Assembly: GCA_036345935.2 (NCBI GenBank) | Contig: JADWOT020001141.1 | Span: 62,001-126,000 of the forward strand | DNA length: 64,000 nucleotides | Direction: 5' to 3' | Origin: Taenia hydatigena | Taxonomy: Eukaryota > Platyhelminthes > Cestoda > Cyclophyllidea > Taeniidae | Part shown: piece after piece, positions 1 to 10,035 of the stretch | Position numbering within the stretch: the first letter of the stretch is position 1 | Layout: each line of letters starts with the position of its first letter | Notes under the pieces: model-generated | Database searches by the model: none | What the model saw: the letters and a program-made list of their open reading frames with translations, nothing else | Told to the model about the DNA's origin: nothing | Position numbers and translations under genes: made by a program

Positions 1-3000
1 GCAAAGACATTGCACAGTGAGATGGTGCCAGAGATATAAACCTTTTGGGGGCATTCGAATCCAGCGTTCGATTGACATGAGCCTTTCTGTCTGCATTTCA
101 GCCTCAGTTAGTGTTTCGGTTAGCTACTTCGTCCACCATCATGCACCAAGCCTAAAATGTTTACTACCCCAAGGACCAAAAATGGCACAAATGTCATGCT
201 ATCATTGACATATCAGAGGAGGGAAAGTAAATTTTAATCAAAAGTCCCCAAGTTGGTGGTTGCTGGGTACTTGAGAACCATACAAATATCATTTACCTGC
301 TACTGTCTAGATCGGTACAAAGCTAGTCGAACATTTCTCCATTTTGTTGTTTGAGACTTGTCTTGACTTTTTCTTAGCATCTAAGCAATCTTATGGGATT
401 CTATTTAATACCTTTCAACTCTAGCTAACCGGTGTCCATCAGAAGATTAGTTCTTTCCACTGGCCCATGAATCAGGATTGACCGCATAAAATGGAAATGA
501 TCTCAGACAAGTGCCTATTTATCACAGGTACATGTCCACCATTTCCTATCATTTACGACCACGGGCAGTGCAAAAGACGCATCTATCATGCACCACCAAG
601 GGCGTTTTTGCGCGTGGAGCCTAAAATATTATGATAATATGTCCAAAGATGAATTATTTTTTGAATGGGTCTGCCACCATTTCTGTAATGTCCGTGACAA
701 AGGTTGGACATCGGTTCCTACAATCACTGCAATCGACAAATCTATATTCACTGATTTTGTTACTGCTGGCCCATTTGACTTGATGATTTTAGTGCAAATT
801 ACTCACAATAATGTATCTCGTCACATAGCTGAGGATGAACGCTGTGCCTATAGAGCAGACGACCTAATGATTATTGATTGCACAGTGTGCGTGTAAATGC
901 ACAGAGTGTTTCGTAGGTGAAGAATAGGCCATTTTAATGCTCTACAATACATTTATAAGTCACTCCTGTGAAGTGCGAATGCGAGTTGGTTCATTTTGAT
1001 GCTACATTTCAGCTTGCGGGGAGAGTTTGCAGTGATCACCGATAGGATATATTTCTATGTCTTTTCTAAGCAGCAAATGCTAAAAATATATAAAAATGGG
1101 GATTTTTACTAAGTTATTAAATCTAGCAAGGCTGTGAGGTGTGCTAGAGCTTAGTGTCTCATTGCATTTCGGATATTTTGGTGTCATAACTGCTGCCGAC
1201 CTACCTTTGCAATTTTTCGTTTATCGCTATAGTGCTTTTAGACTTACATCCCCTTTGTGATAAGCAGAGCATTGTCTAGCCTGCATGTATAGCATGCGGA
1301 GAATGAACAAAGGTTTGTTAAAGGAGCCCGAATGCGCTATTGTTTTATTTGAATGCTTCATGCACGATACAGCTACAGGCAATGCTTTGAAATTAATTGC
1401 AATCATTAATATACGAAGCACCATAGCATTTAAAAGTGCAGCAGAACCGCACAGATTGTACCAAATGAGATAATTCGTCGGTTTCCTGCCAAGCCGCGAA
1501 AGAACGTGCTATCGTCTCTGCTTAAACTAAATTCAACAACAAAATCACCAAAGATACATCACCTCATTTTTAAAGACTGCCTTTTAAACAATGCACTTTG
1601 CTTATTATTACGGGCATGTAAAGCTTTTTGTGGTTTTGTGATGTTTTTTTTTTATTTCATACACATTTTCGTAAGCATTAAACGATGTTTCGACATCTTC
1701 GAGGTCTTAAAGAGGCTTGCGGTCGTAAATTATGCAGCATGTGCGATGCGAAATGTCATACAGTGGGATGGAATTGTTGACAACATGAATTTGCAGAGCA
1801 TGGACTCATTTCGACTGACACTTTTGGCCTTCGGTTGACTTACCGGTACCCAAAACAGCTTGCAGTTCTGCTCCACAGAACGTGCGAATGCGAACATGTC
1901 GTTGGATGCGCCTTCCAAGCCTAGCAACAAAATCTCTGGCTGTCGTGTCTTTTAGTAGCTCGATGATGGGAAAATGGCGTAATCAACACACACTTTGATA
2001 AAAGTTACGCCTTTGCAGGCTTAATGTTAGAACAAGCATTTTCTGCTGCTGTTGTTGCGCTCACTCAGCAGGAAGGTTTAAAGGTGTCAAGGACATTGTT
2101 AAATACAGCAACAGAGTGATCGCTGTTGCACCATACTCGACAGAAGGCAAGTCATCTCAATTTATTGAATGCTGAAGCATTAACAAAACGAACCTTTTAA
2201 AAAATCAACTCTCAACTGAATCCTTTTGGTTTTACTAGGATACTTCTACCACAGGGATTAAGACGCGTGCTTAATTAGGCAGCCTTGATTGTCTTATCAT
2301 GCACAATTAGCAATTAGTTGGCATTTAGGTGATGAAAGGTATGATGGAAGAAATATGTTAATTTGAATAGAATGGGAGAGTGTGAATGCGATTCCAACAG
2401 TAAGCCTGTCACACTTTGCAAATCCTTTAGCGAACACTTTAGGAGTGTCTACTTCATCGTCCACAACTATCACCACTGGCGGGTCTGCCTACAATGTATT
2501 AGATAGTGCAGCCCTTTTCACCCACTTGATCTTAATGCTGTCGGCGCAAACAGTTGGCTAATAGACCCACTTTGAATGTTGCACCTCAAAAATCGTGGTT
2601 GCCAAACGCACTGTATTTCTCATTGCAGACCCTAAAAATCCAGAAAATGGTTGGGCTGACACTTGTCCTCCCTTATTTAGCAATCAGGAAACAAATAATG
2701 GCAAACTGTTTTATCGTGATAAATACATCTAATGTCAATCTTGTCTCTTCTCATTAATGCGCAAACGGATCCTCTCTGGTGATGCGCTTTACCCAAACTA
2801 CAGAGACACGAACAGATTTATTGGAAAGGATGCTGACAACTGTTATGTGGTGGCGGTGGAATACTGCGCTATAATGCTGGGTGTACCTTCCATTCTAAAG
2901 ACGTTTTCGATGTTTTTTACATTAGTGGCTGCTGATTCGCCTCTTACACTTTCTTCTGCTCCCAATTGTCTGACTACTTCGTTAGCTGTACCCGAGACGC

Positions 3001-4319
3001 AATAGCGGTCACTTCAAGTCCACTGTCAACCAGTTACTAGTGGGTACGCGTGGCATGGCTGATCGAGTGATTGGCATGTATCCACGAACAAACTCGGACT
3101 CAGAACCATACTCGACACACACTCGAGCCTAGCATCCACTGTGCAACATCCGGGTGGAGACAAGTAGATTGGCTTGGGTCTGCAGTCCACTCTACACTAG
3201 CTAAAGGTTCTTTCAACTTCCTCGCTGAATCACAAATGACGTGCGGTTAATTACTGGTGGAATAAAATCAGCCCTTTTGAAAATGAAATCATTCCATTGA
3301 CACCGCTTCAACGACATTTGTTCTAAGGAGGGATAAATGAAATGCGATGTTTTGAGCCAATTATCATGCATAATTTTTGTTATTTTCTTGGCCCACTGGT
3401 TTAACGTCGCTTAAAAAGAAAAGCAAATTCACGTTTACTTTCTTATGTGTTAAGATGTGCGTCCTTTCACCCGTGTGGTTTTCCTTTACGTTCGCCACTG
3501 TTCTCCTCCTGCCTGAAATCCTGATAGCACAGAGTGTTGGATTAGCTTGAAAAATGCAAGATGAGCTAAGCTAGCCATGAGCCGAAGCCTGCTTAATCTC
3601 GCTAAAGCTAAGGCTTTGCTTAATGCCTGTTAAACAGCACCTAGATGAAGTATGATAGAGAAAAGTACCGACCGCTCAAGTGCTCCTCTGATGCTATTAC
3701 TCTAAGAATGATAGTTACCCATTTTATGGCGTCGGACAGTTTCGTGCATAAACAATGAATCATTAGGAATTAACGCCTAAGATTGGAAAGAGTCGCCTGT
3801 CGCATAAGAGGGAAATCATGATAAAACGGTGGCGCATTTTTCGCACCTATCTCTATAAGTAAAGTTGTTTGGTTCTCATTATGCCTGCGTTGCCTTATTG
3901 AAAATTCGCTAGGCTTTAAGCAAAATGTGACGATTTCTAAAATCTACGCAAATCAAAATCTCAACGAAAGTTTTATGCAGATATTTTAAGTTCTGCTGTC
4001 CCTAAAACTTTTCTATCCAGCAAAATCTGAAAGCCTTTGAGTTAATTTTAGCTTCTCAAGACATTCAACGTAACTTTAACAATAAGTAGTGCAAACAAGA
4101 ATAATTTTCTGGTGTTGCAAGCCTCCACCTGAAAGAGCTGCATAGAGACAGTCAAGCACACCAAAGAAGATGGTCCGCCCACAGATGATATGGCACGTTT
4201 GCATGTGCTTACGAGTTAACCGTTAGCGCACGGGTTCACGTTGGCTAATACGCACGCTTAGCTGATGACCTCTGTGTCTTAACAACGGTTATAACATTTA
4301 TTTTTGTTAAATATGCTTT
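1..4319. other. Anonymous intergenic DNA, no supported gene
   Basis: Open frames here reach only about 110 codons and show no recognisable domain or convincing splice-site context. A run of ten T lies at 1644-1653. Near 40-85 there is a short tRNA T-arm-like stretch (ATTCGAATCC) that loosely resembles the repeats at 5.5 and 6.3 kb, but it is too short to call. I see no RNA gene and no tandem array. Confidence 0.5.
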
Positions 4320-4961
4320 GTGGGCCAGAGGCGGGAGGACAATGTAGTCGCTCTTCAAAGTCTAAGATGCAGTTACACCATGCCGTCCTTCTGTTTACCT
4401 TTAGTGGCAAGAGTTGTAGAGGAGAAGAGGAGAAAGGATGAACCGTCCACAACGCTGGTGGAAGCAGAAAGCAAACTCGACTTTATAGGGGTTTTATCCC
4501 GATCTCTGCCGCTCAAGGCGTGTTACAGCGGTGCGAAAGAAGTGCATGTGCTACAGATTGGCCACGAGCGACGTCCGCCTCCGGCATCTACCCCATCTCC
4601 GTGTTCTGCAAGAAAACTATTAACAACTGAGGCGGCACTTGCCATAGACCTCCTGAAAAGTTTCGTTCCTAAGATTACCCTAATGTACTTGCTTAAGGAA
4701 ATCGGCGTGCTAACGCCCCCCTTCGGACATACTGATGGTCGGCAGAACCACTTATTCTGTACTTCTGTTCCCAAGCCAAACGAAACTCGAAGTCCAATGC
4801 ACTGCCAAGAGGGATCGCTGACGTTGGTGCCAAGCATCGCCTCAATCGCGTCAAAAGTCGGCTGCTGGCATGGTTAGCTCGTGGGTGCTTCTAGCAGCAC
4901 TGAGCATGTCGTGATGGCTGACGCGGAAGGTGTACCAAGGGGTGCGTCAGTGACGACGCTC
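4320..4961 (+). mobile_element. Possible 3' internal remnant of an LTR retrotransposon
   Basis: This stretch directly precedes a polypurine tract and an LTR, so by position it should be the 3' internal end of a Ty3/Gypsy-like element. It contains the longest open frame of the first 12 kb (185 codons, 4320-4877), whose product I do not recognise: no protease, reverse transcriptase or integrase motif is visible. A second purine-rich run followed by TGTAGT occurs at about 4327-4347 and could be a further partial LTR start. The element assignment is inferred from the neighbours only. No matching 5' LTR was found upstream in the window. Confidence 0.3.
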
Positions 4962-4976
4962 GAAAGAGGAGAGGGG
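4962..4976 (+). other. Polypurine tract preceding the 3' LTR
   Basis: Fifteen consecutive purines are followed by CAA and then the TGTAGT start of the LTR. In LTR retrotransposons this tract primes plus-strand DNA synthesis and sits immediately upstream of the 3' LTR, which is the arrangement here. It also fixes the orientation of the element as plus. Confidence 0.6.
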
Positions 4977-4979
4977 CAA

Positions 4980-5164
4980 TGTAGTACTTTGTTTGTTGGA
5001 AATATCGGTTTGGTCAAGGTCACAGAGGTGGCCACATTGCCCTAGCCGCGCAGGCTGGACTCTGGGCCATGCCGGCAGCTTATTACTCTCTGCCCATTGA
5101 ATACATATATTCCACCCTGGTATTCTGCCCTCTTTTGCCTTTAAGGAAGCCTCGGGGCGCTACA
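4980..5164 (+). mobile_element. 3' LTR of a Ty3/Gypsy-type element
   Basis: The segment begins TGTAGTACTTTG and ends GCGCTACA, giving a 5-bp terminal inverted repeat (TGTAG/CTACA) with the TG...CA ends of LTRs. It is 185 bp long and is preceded by a polypurine tract. Its first ~70 bases match the solo LTR at 21048-21153 closely, including a shared AAGGTCACAGAGGTGGCC block, and the same terminal bases recur there. I saw no intact 5' LTR or complete pol, so the element is truncated. The pairing with a second family member makes the LTR call fairly firm; the Gypsy assignment is inferred from the integrase relic elsewhere in the window. Confidence 0.7.
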
Positions 5165-5497
5165 GTCAGCTGAATCTAGGATCTCCCTTTGTGGAATATT
5201 AGACTTATTTTATGTGAGCGATTTCTTATTGGATAAAGGAAGTCATATCATGAGAGTTGATTTCTTTTCTGCTATTCGGACGCTTTTGTAGGTGGATACT
5301 GCATGCGTTGGAAACATGCCAGTTAGTATACGCGTAAAACCGTAACGAGCATTTTATGAATTGTTGGTTTACTACTTCTTTAATGCAACGCTATCATAAT
5401 GGCATCTGTTGTGAATTATCTCACTTTATTCTCTGTGTTTTGTTGAATTCTAACAGCGTTGGCAGAGGCAGAAAGGCAGTCATTTGCGCTAAAATGG

Positions 5498-5723
5498 AGG
5501 AGGTTAAATTATTAGCATGTCCAGTGGAAGCCTCGAATCCTCGAAGTCTACACTGTTAAGACAATGTCTAACATAATGAGCAACCTTTTCACCACAAGTT
5601 TCCTTCCTTCTTCTATTCCCTTCCACTCCCTTAACCACCAACTATTTCCCACGCCTTTTCCTTCGCACTCACTCCCTGACTCTATTTCGTCCCCATCCCC
5701 TCTCCTCTAATCAGGTGCTATGC
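5498..5723 (-). repeat. tRNA-like dispersed repeat, copy A
   Basis: The reverse complement aligns over about 225 bases with 6306-6560. Shared landmarks, in order, are a GCACCTGATTAG/GTACCTAATTAG block, a long purine-rich middle (GGGAGTGAGTG, GGCGTGGG) and a terminal tRNA T-arm-like block (GGATTCGAGGC followed by TGGACATG). Similarity stops abruptly at both ends. The T-arm resemblance suggests a tRNA-derived SINE-like origin, but the A-box half is not clear. It lies about 580 bp from copy B in the opposite orientation. Confidence 0.5.
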
Positions 5724-6305
5724 TTTGCCGCGGTGGGATATGGAATGACTTATGTGGTAGTTGAGGTGTGACTGGATGAATTGGCGCATTTGACATGCCT
5801 TTACTGCTGGTCACTCATGCCACTCTAGACTGACGGTGCGAACCTGTGGGCTGATGGGTCGGTTGCAGTGACTGATGGATGGTTGAGGAATGAGGCATGA
5901 TGCGGCAAAGCAGAAAAGAGCAGACGTTATTTCACAAATATACACAATCAGCGTGTCCAATCTTTTGCAGCTCACTCGTTTCATCGGCAAACACACCTGT
6001 TTGTCATTCGCAAATGTGCATCGCCTTAAGGCTACTTATTAAAAAAGCGAGAAGTGGCAAATTCCAATTACGATTCGTGGACGAAATTGAATGGACAGTC
6101 AATCACAGATATTTATAAGCAGGTAATAAAGTAGATGAGCAGAGTGGATACTAAAGAATAGACGATTAGATGAGAAGGCAAATGAAGAGATTGAATGATC
6201 GCTCGTGCACTTTACAAAATTTGTTCTCATTAACAAATAGGCGCCAGAGTCTTCCGTGACTCTCCTTTCATCGAATTTTGCTCACACTGTCGCCGGTCAG
6301 CGAGA

Positions 6306-6560
6306 GCAGTACCTAATTAGGCACTGCTTTTATCGCTAAGGAGAATGTGGCGAGGGTAAGAAGGCGTGGGCACAGGAGAAGTGAATATAGGAGAGTGAGT
6401 GTGAAGGCAAAGGAGTGGGAGGAGTTTGTAGTGAGGGAGTGAAGGGAAAATGAAGGTAGAGGATTGATGGTTGTGAGGCAGATTATTAGGTTAGGGCGTT
6501 GCCCTAATAACATAGGCATCGGGGATTCAAGCCTCTCAGTGGGCATGATAACTTCCTACC
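6306..6560 (+). repeat. tRNA-like dispersed repeat, copy B
   Basis: Inverted partner of 5498-5723. The plus strand is purine-rich from 6340 to 6470, followed by a block with D-arm-like TAGGTTAGGGC and T-arm-like GGGGATTCAAGCC, then GTGGGCATGATAAC. The minus-strand open frame of 77 codons here is a by-product of the low-complexity purine tract and is not proposed as a gene. Length and ends are judged by eye; the copies look only about 65-70% similar, so the insertions are old. Confidence 0.5.
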
Positions 6561-6575
6561 TGCCACTTTTAGTCG

Positions 6576-9186
6576 ATTTATTGCTTCTCTCTACCTAGTG
6601 ACAAAGTAAGTAGCACGTACTACCTTCTTGATGTGGTTCGATGTTAGACATACATGATGCCACTGCAAGCAGAGGGGGAGATAAGGAACCTCTACGGCTT
6701 TGGCGGTATTCTAGCCCGAAATCTTTTGATCCGTAGCCAGACGTCCCATCCACTGGGCCTACACTAATTAAACTAAGGTCATGTCTCTATGGTCGCAGTA
6801 TCCTGTACACGCTGTTTTCTTGATCCATCTGAAGGATTTAATTAGGTCACCAGTTTTATATGTCTTGTGCATCATCTTGTTACAAAGCATAAACCAAGTT
6901 TTGGCCTTGATCTTCCATTTTTGCATTGGCTATTATTTACTAATTTCTAAACTAAACAAGTTAAATTCGGGTCCACTGCGAGATATACCATGCCTTCTAA
7001 AGCAGAGCCAGTTACATTACGAAAACCATGATATCTCTCTCTACTGCGCCACTTTCGCTGATAAATACGATGCAAGCAGCTATTTAACTCCACGGGCTTC
7101 GAGATAAGCCAGCGAGGTTGGCCTAGATGAAGAGAAATCATAAAGCTAGAGAATGTTGAACCCCATGGGCATTATGTGCCATCGATTCGTGTATGGGTAC
7201 AGGACAACACGAGTTCAGCTGTGTCTGATCCATTGGCATTGTCCAAATTATTGCCGTGTAGGGTGTTATTTGTTTAGCCAATTGCCTGAAGTGCAATAAT
7301 TAAGTGTCTTCAGTGTGTTGCGATGGCAAAGAATTCGGCAGTTTGTTTGTAAAAATTCTTTCGCATGTCATAAACATGTTTACTAACGCCCAAATGTCTT
7401 AAGTAGTTAACCGAAAACCCAGGATGCGCACTTTTAGATTTTCTATGTAAATAGAAACATTGAAACGGTCGTTATCTGTGCTGATTAAAGAAGTTAAGAG
7501 TCCGAACAAGTCCACTTACGATGCATAATAATTGCACTCCGCGTATTCCTCTGAGTACCTGCAGAAGTGGAGAGCCTATTTTGATCCCTACTAGTGGACA
7601 CCGCTATATATCTGACATTTCAGTTAATTAATTCTGATCTTATGAAGACCAAGCTAAGCTTATTACATTCTCTATGAAGTTATTTGAAAAGAGCTACTAC
7701 TTATTGCATGTACTTTGAATGCAGGATTGCTGTATTATCTTTAATGGGCAGACCGTTGCCCTTCAGGGTATTTCAACTTAATAATGAAGTGAAGATTTAG
7801 CAAAATTGGTAGCAGCCTAGAACTATTCTTCCGAATGAGATATACTCGATTTGCAAGTGTTTATTCTGACAGTAGTAGGCTTTCATAGGTGGAACCAAGG
7901 GCTTCCATTTTGCCTCGCATGTCTCTTCCATAAGGACGCTATGAACAGTTCCGAAATAGGTACTAGAAGTACAACAAAGTCGTCACCATATATAGTGCAT
8001 GAAACGTGCTTAGATTGCTTGAAATGCTTAAATATAATTAAGAATTACTCATTTCATACAGATTCTTAAACTTATTTACTTTTCTAAACCCCTTTTTTCT
8101 AATTTTGAAATTACAGTTTCAGTGAGATCACAAATAAACTGTTCAAAATGTAGCGATATGCGCCGTTATAAAAAATAGTGATTCCATACTCTTAATAGTG
8201 GGCAGGAATAACGACTGAAGAGCAATCAGTAGGGCTGACTCAACCTAAAATGAAAGCTAAATAGTAAGTCATTTGGATAAGACAACTTTTTACTCCTCCG
8301 TTTCATATTCATGCCTTATGGGGCAAGAATGTAATATCTTATGGCTTCCAGAATGTCAAATGTTCGAAGACCCTTTTTCAAAAGCAGCTGCTCATCCTGT
8401 GCTGAGGACGCTAAATTCAGAAGTTGCGCATCATTCGAAAGTTAACGAAGATCCAAGTAAGGTATGGCGAACTCTGACACGTGATTATTTTGCTCAAAGC
8501 TTTAGCCAAATGCGCGATTGTTAATCATCTGCGTTTGGACCACTGCAAGAAATATAAGCTCTGTTGTGCGATTTCACCCAACTCGACATGCTCTTTACCA
8601 AAAGGGTTTACCACAAACGCGAGAAATGCTCTGTGGTGTTTGGGAACTTCACCTTCTGCCAGGCACTAATGTTTCGTAATCAAATTAGCGGGTTTTGTTA
8701 AATTTTAAGGTACGCTTTATGCTTTCATTTGCATCTAGGCAAAGAAATGTATAAGTATTTATGCTCATGTCAGTGAGCATAGGCATGCATGGTTATGGAT
8801 AAGGATTTTGCTTCAGATCAATTGTAAACAAAGCATTAAGTGGATCGGCTCTCAGTATGAGCTGGACAGCGAAGACTTGGCCAGCAAGTGGCAAAATTGT
8901 ATCAAACCAGAATCCCAACAGCATCGTTTTCCACACATATTCATATCCTTTTACTGACCTGTTTGCACGTCGCCCAATTCGATCGGCGTGCCCCAGATCC
9001 CCATGGCTGCTTTAATGCCATCAAAACAAAAAGCAGACGAGTTGTGGTAGAGTTTATAAGCCGCTTAAGCCCATTTTACAAATAAGCTGCCTGTTTTTTC
9101 TAGTCTATAGATTGTCCGAGCGAATAAGCTGACTACCTAGAACTTGCAATAACGCCCTACATTAACTTACTTTAACCTAAAATTGC
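6576..9186. other. Anonymous intergenic DNA, no supported gene
   Basis: The best open frame is 108 codons (6781-7107 plus), rich in hydrophobic residues but without a recognisable family and without a splice context I trust. No RNA gene or tandem repeat was seen. A ~32-base block at 8505-8540 (GCCAAATGCGCGA...) resembles 37386-37417 in the left arm and may be a repeat fragment. Confidence 0.45.
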
Positions 9187-9260
9187 GGATTTCTGCTTGC
9201 TACACTCTAAGTAAATAAAGGTCTCCAGATTCCCTGGATAATTGTTACTGCTTCGTTTTG
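9187..9260 (+). repeat. Dispersed repeat fragment also present in both arms
   Basis: About 74 bases match 37718-37791 (same strand) and its mirror 47667-47740. The shared core reads GGTCTCCAGATTCCCTGGAT and continues as TTACTGCTTCGTTTTG. Outside this block similarity is lost. It is a short relic of an unidentified low-copy repeat. Confidence 0.55.
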
Positions 9261-9953
9261 TTTATGTATTTTGTGTTTTTTTTTACATGCTCACTTCCTC
9301 ATGGCGTGATCAAGCGCGCCAAATGTAAACAACTTTTAGTCAGTCCACCAGGTGATATAAACTGCTACGGAGTAAATGCACCTTTATCTAGAATTGGTGC
9401 CTGCACCGTTGCTCTTGTAAACAGGCGCTCAATATTACCCGCACTTCGGAACTAGAACTCAACAACGGATGCCGTGTAGTGTCTGATACTTCTTTTGAAA
9501 GTCGTATTCTCAGTCAGCAGCATCCAGCCCTGGGATTCGGTGACTCTTTTGGCAGAATACATGCCCCACTTGGAATGATTAACATGCTTGGGCTGCTAAG
9601 CTGATGCACATGGACACTCATCTGAACAGTGCGGTGGGTCTTGTGAACACTGCAGCGTGATGGGTGCATTAGCACTAATTATGGACGGTCATCTGGGTCC
9701 ACAATGCAGTCGATTATAAATCTAGTAGAGCTGCAGTAGCATAGTCATGAGAGTGTTGGATTAGAGTTTTAAGTGTCTTCGGTTCTTCCATAGGTCACAG
9801 CGGGTATCACTATTACTGTTTTGTTACTCAACCCTTCTGCACACGCCTCTACACGAGCATATATGGCCAGCAATATTCTAGCGAAGGCAACAAGAGTAAA
9901 GCAAAGCAAATTTCCTACGTGACTTCGTGTGAAGGTCAAAAGGAATGTCGTCA
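9261..9953. other. Anonymous DNA between repeat fragment and tRNA-Ser
   Basis: No recognisable gene. A weak tRNA-like stretch at about 9728-9795 on the plus strand (TGTTGGATTAGAGTTTTAAG followed by GGTTCTTCC) cannot be folded into a convincing cloverleaf and is not called. Confidence 0.4.
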
Positions 9954-10035
9954 CGACGCAGATGTGATTCAAACTCATGCTTAAAGACCTCAATGGATTA
10001 GCGGCCCATCGCCTTAACCACTCGACCACCGCGTC
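9954..10035 (-). tRNA. tRNA-Ser (anticodon GCT)
   Basis: Decodes AGC/AGU serine codons if expressed. Read on the minus strand it starts GACGCGG and ends CTGCGTC plus discriminator G, giving a 7-bp acceptor stem (one G-U pair). The D-arm GTCGAGTGGTTAAGGC, anticodon stem ATGGG/TCCAT and loop CCGCTAA (anticodon GCT) follow, then a long class-II variable arm and a T-arm with loop TTTGAAT. Total length is 82 nt, usual for tRNA-Ser. A TTTT pol III terminator occurs about 11 nt downstream of the 3' end. Oddities: the T-loop has TTTGAAT instead of TTCGAAT, and the T-stem has one A-A mismatch, which weakens the B-box. It could be a functional gene or a very recent pseudogene. Confidence 0.78.

Noticed and set aside
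588..896. A frame containing AYRADDLMII, resembling the reverse-transcriptase YxDD box
   Set aside because: No other reverse-transcriptase motif lies in order upstream or downstream and the spacing Y-R-A-D-D does not fit the motif; most likely chance.
9728..9795. tRNA-like stretch downstream of tRNA-Ser
   Set aside because: A D-arm- and T-arm-like pattern is hinted at, but no acceptor or anticodon stem can be paired.
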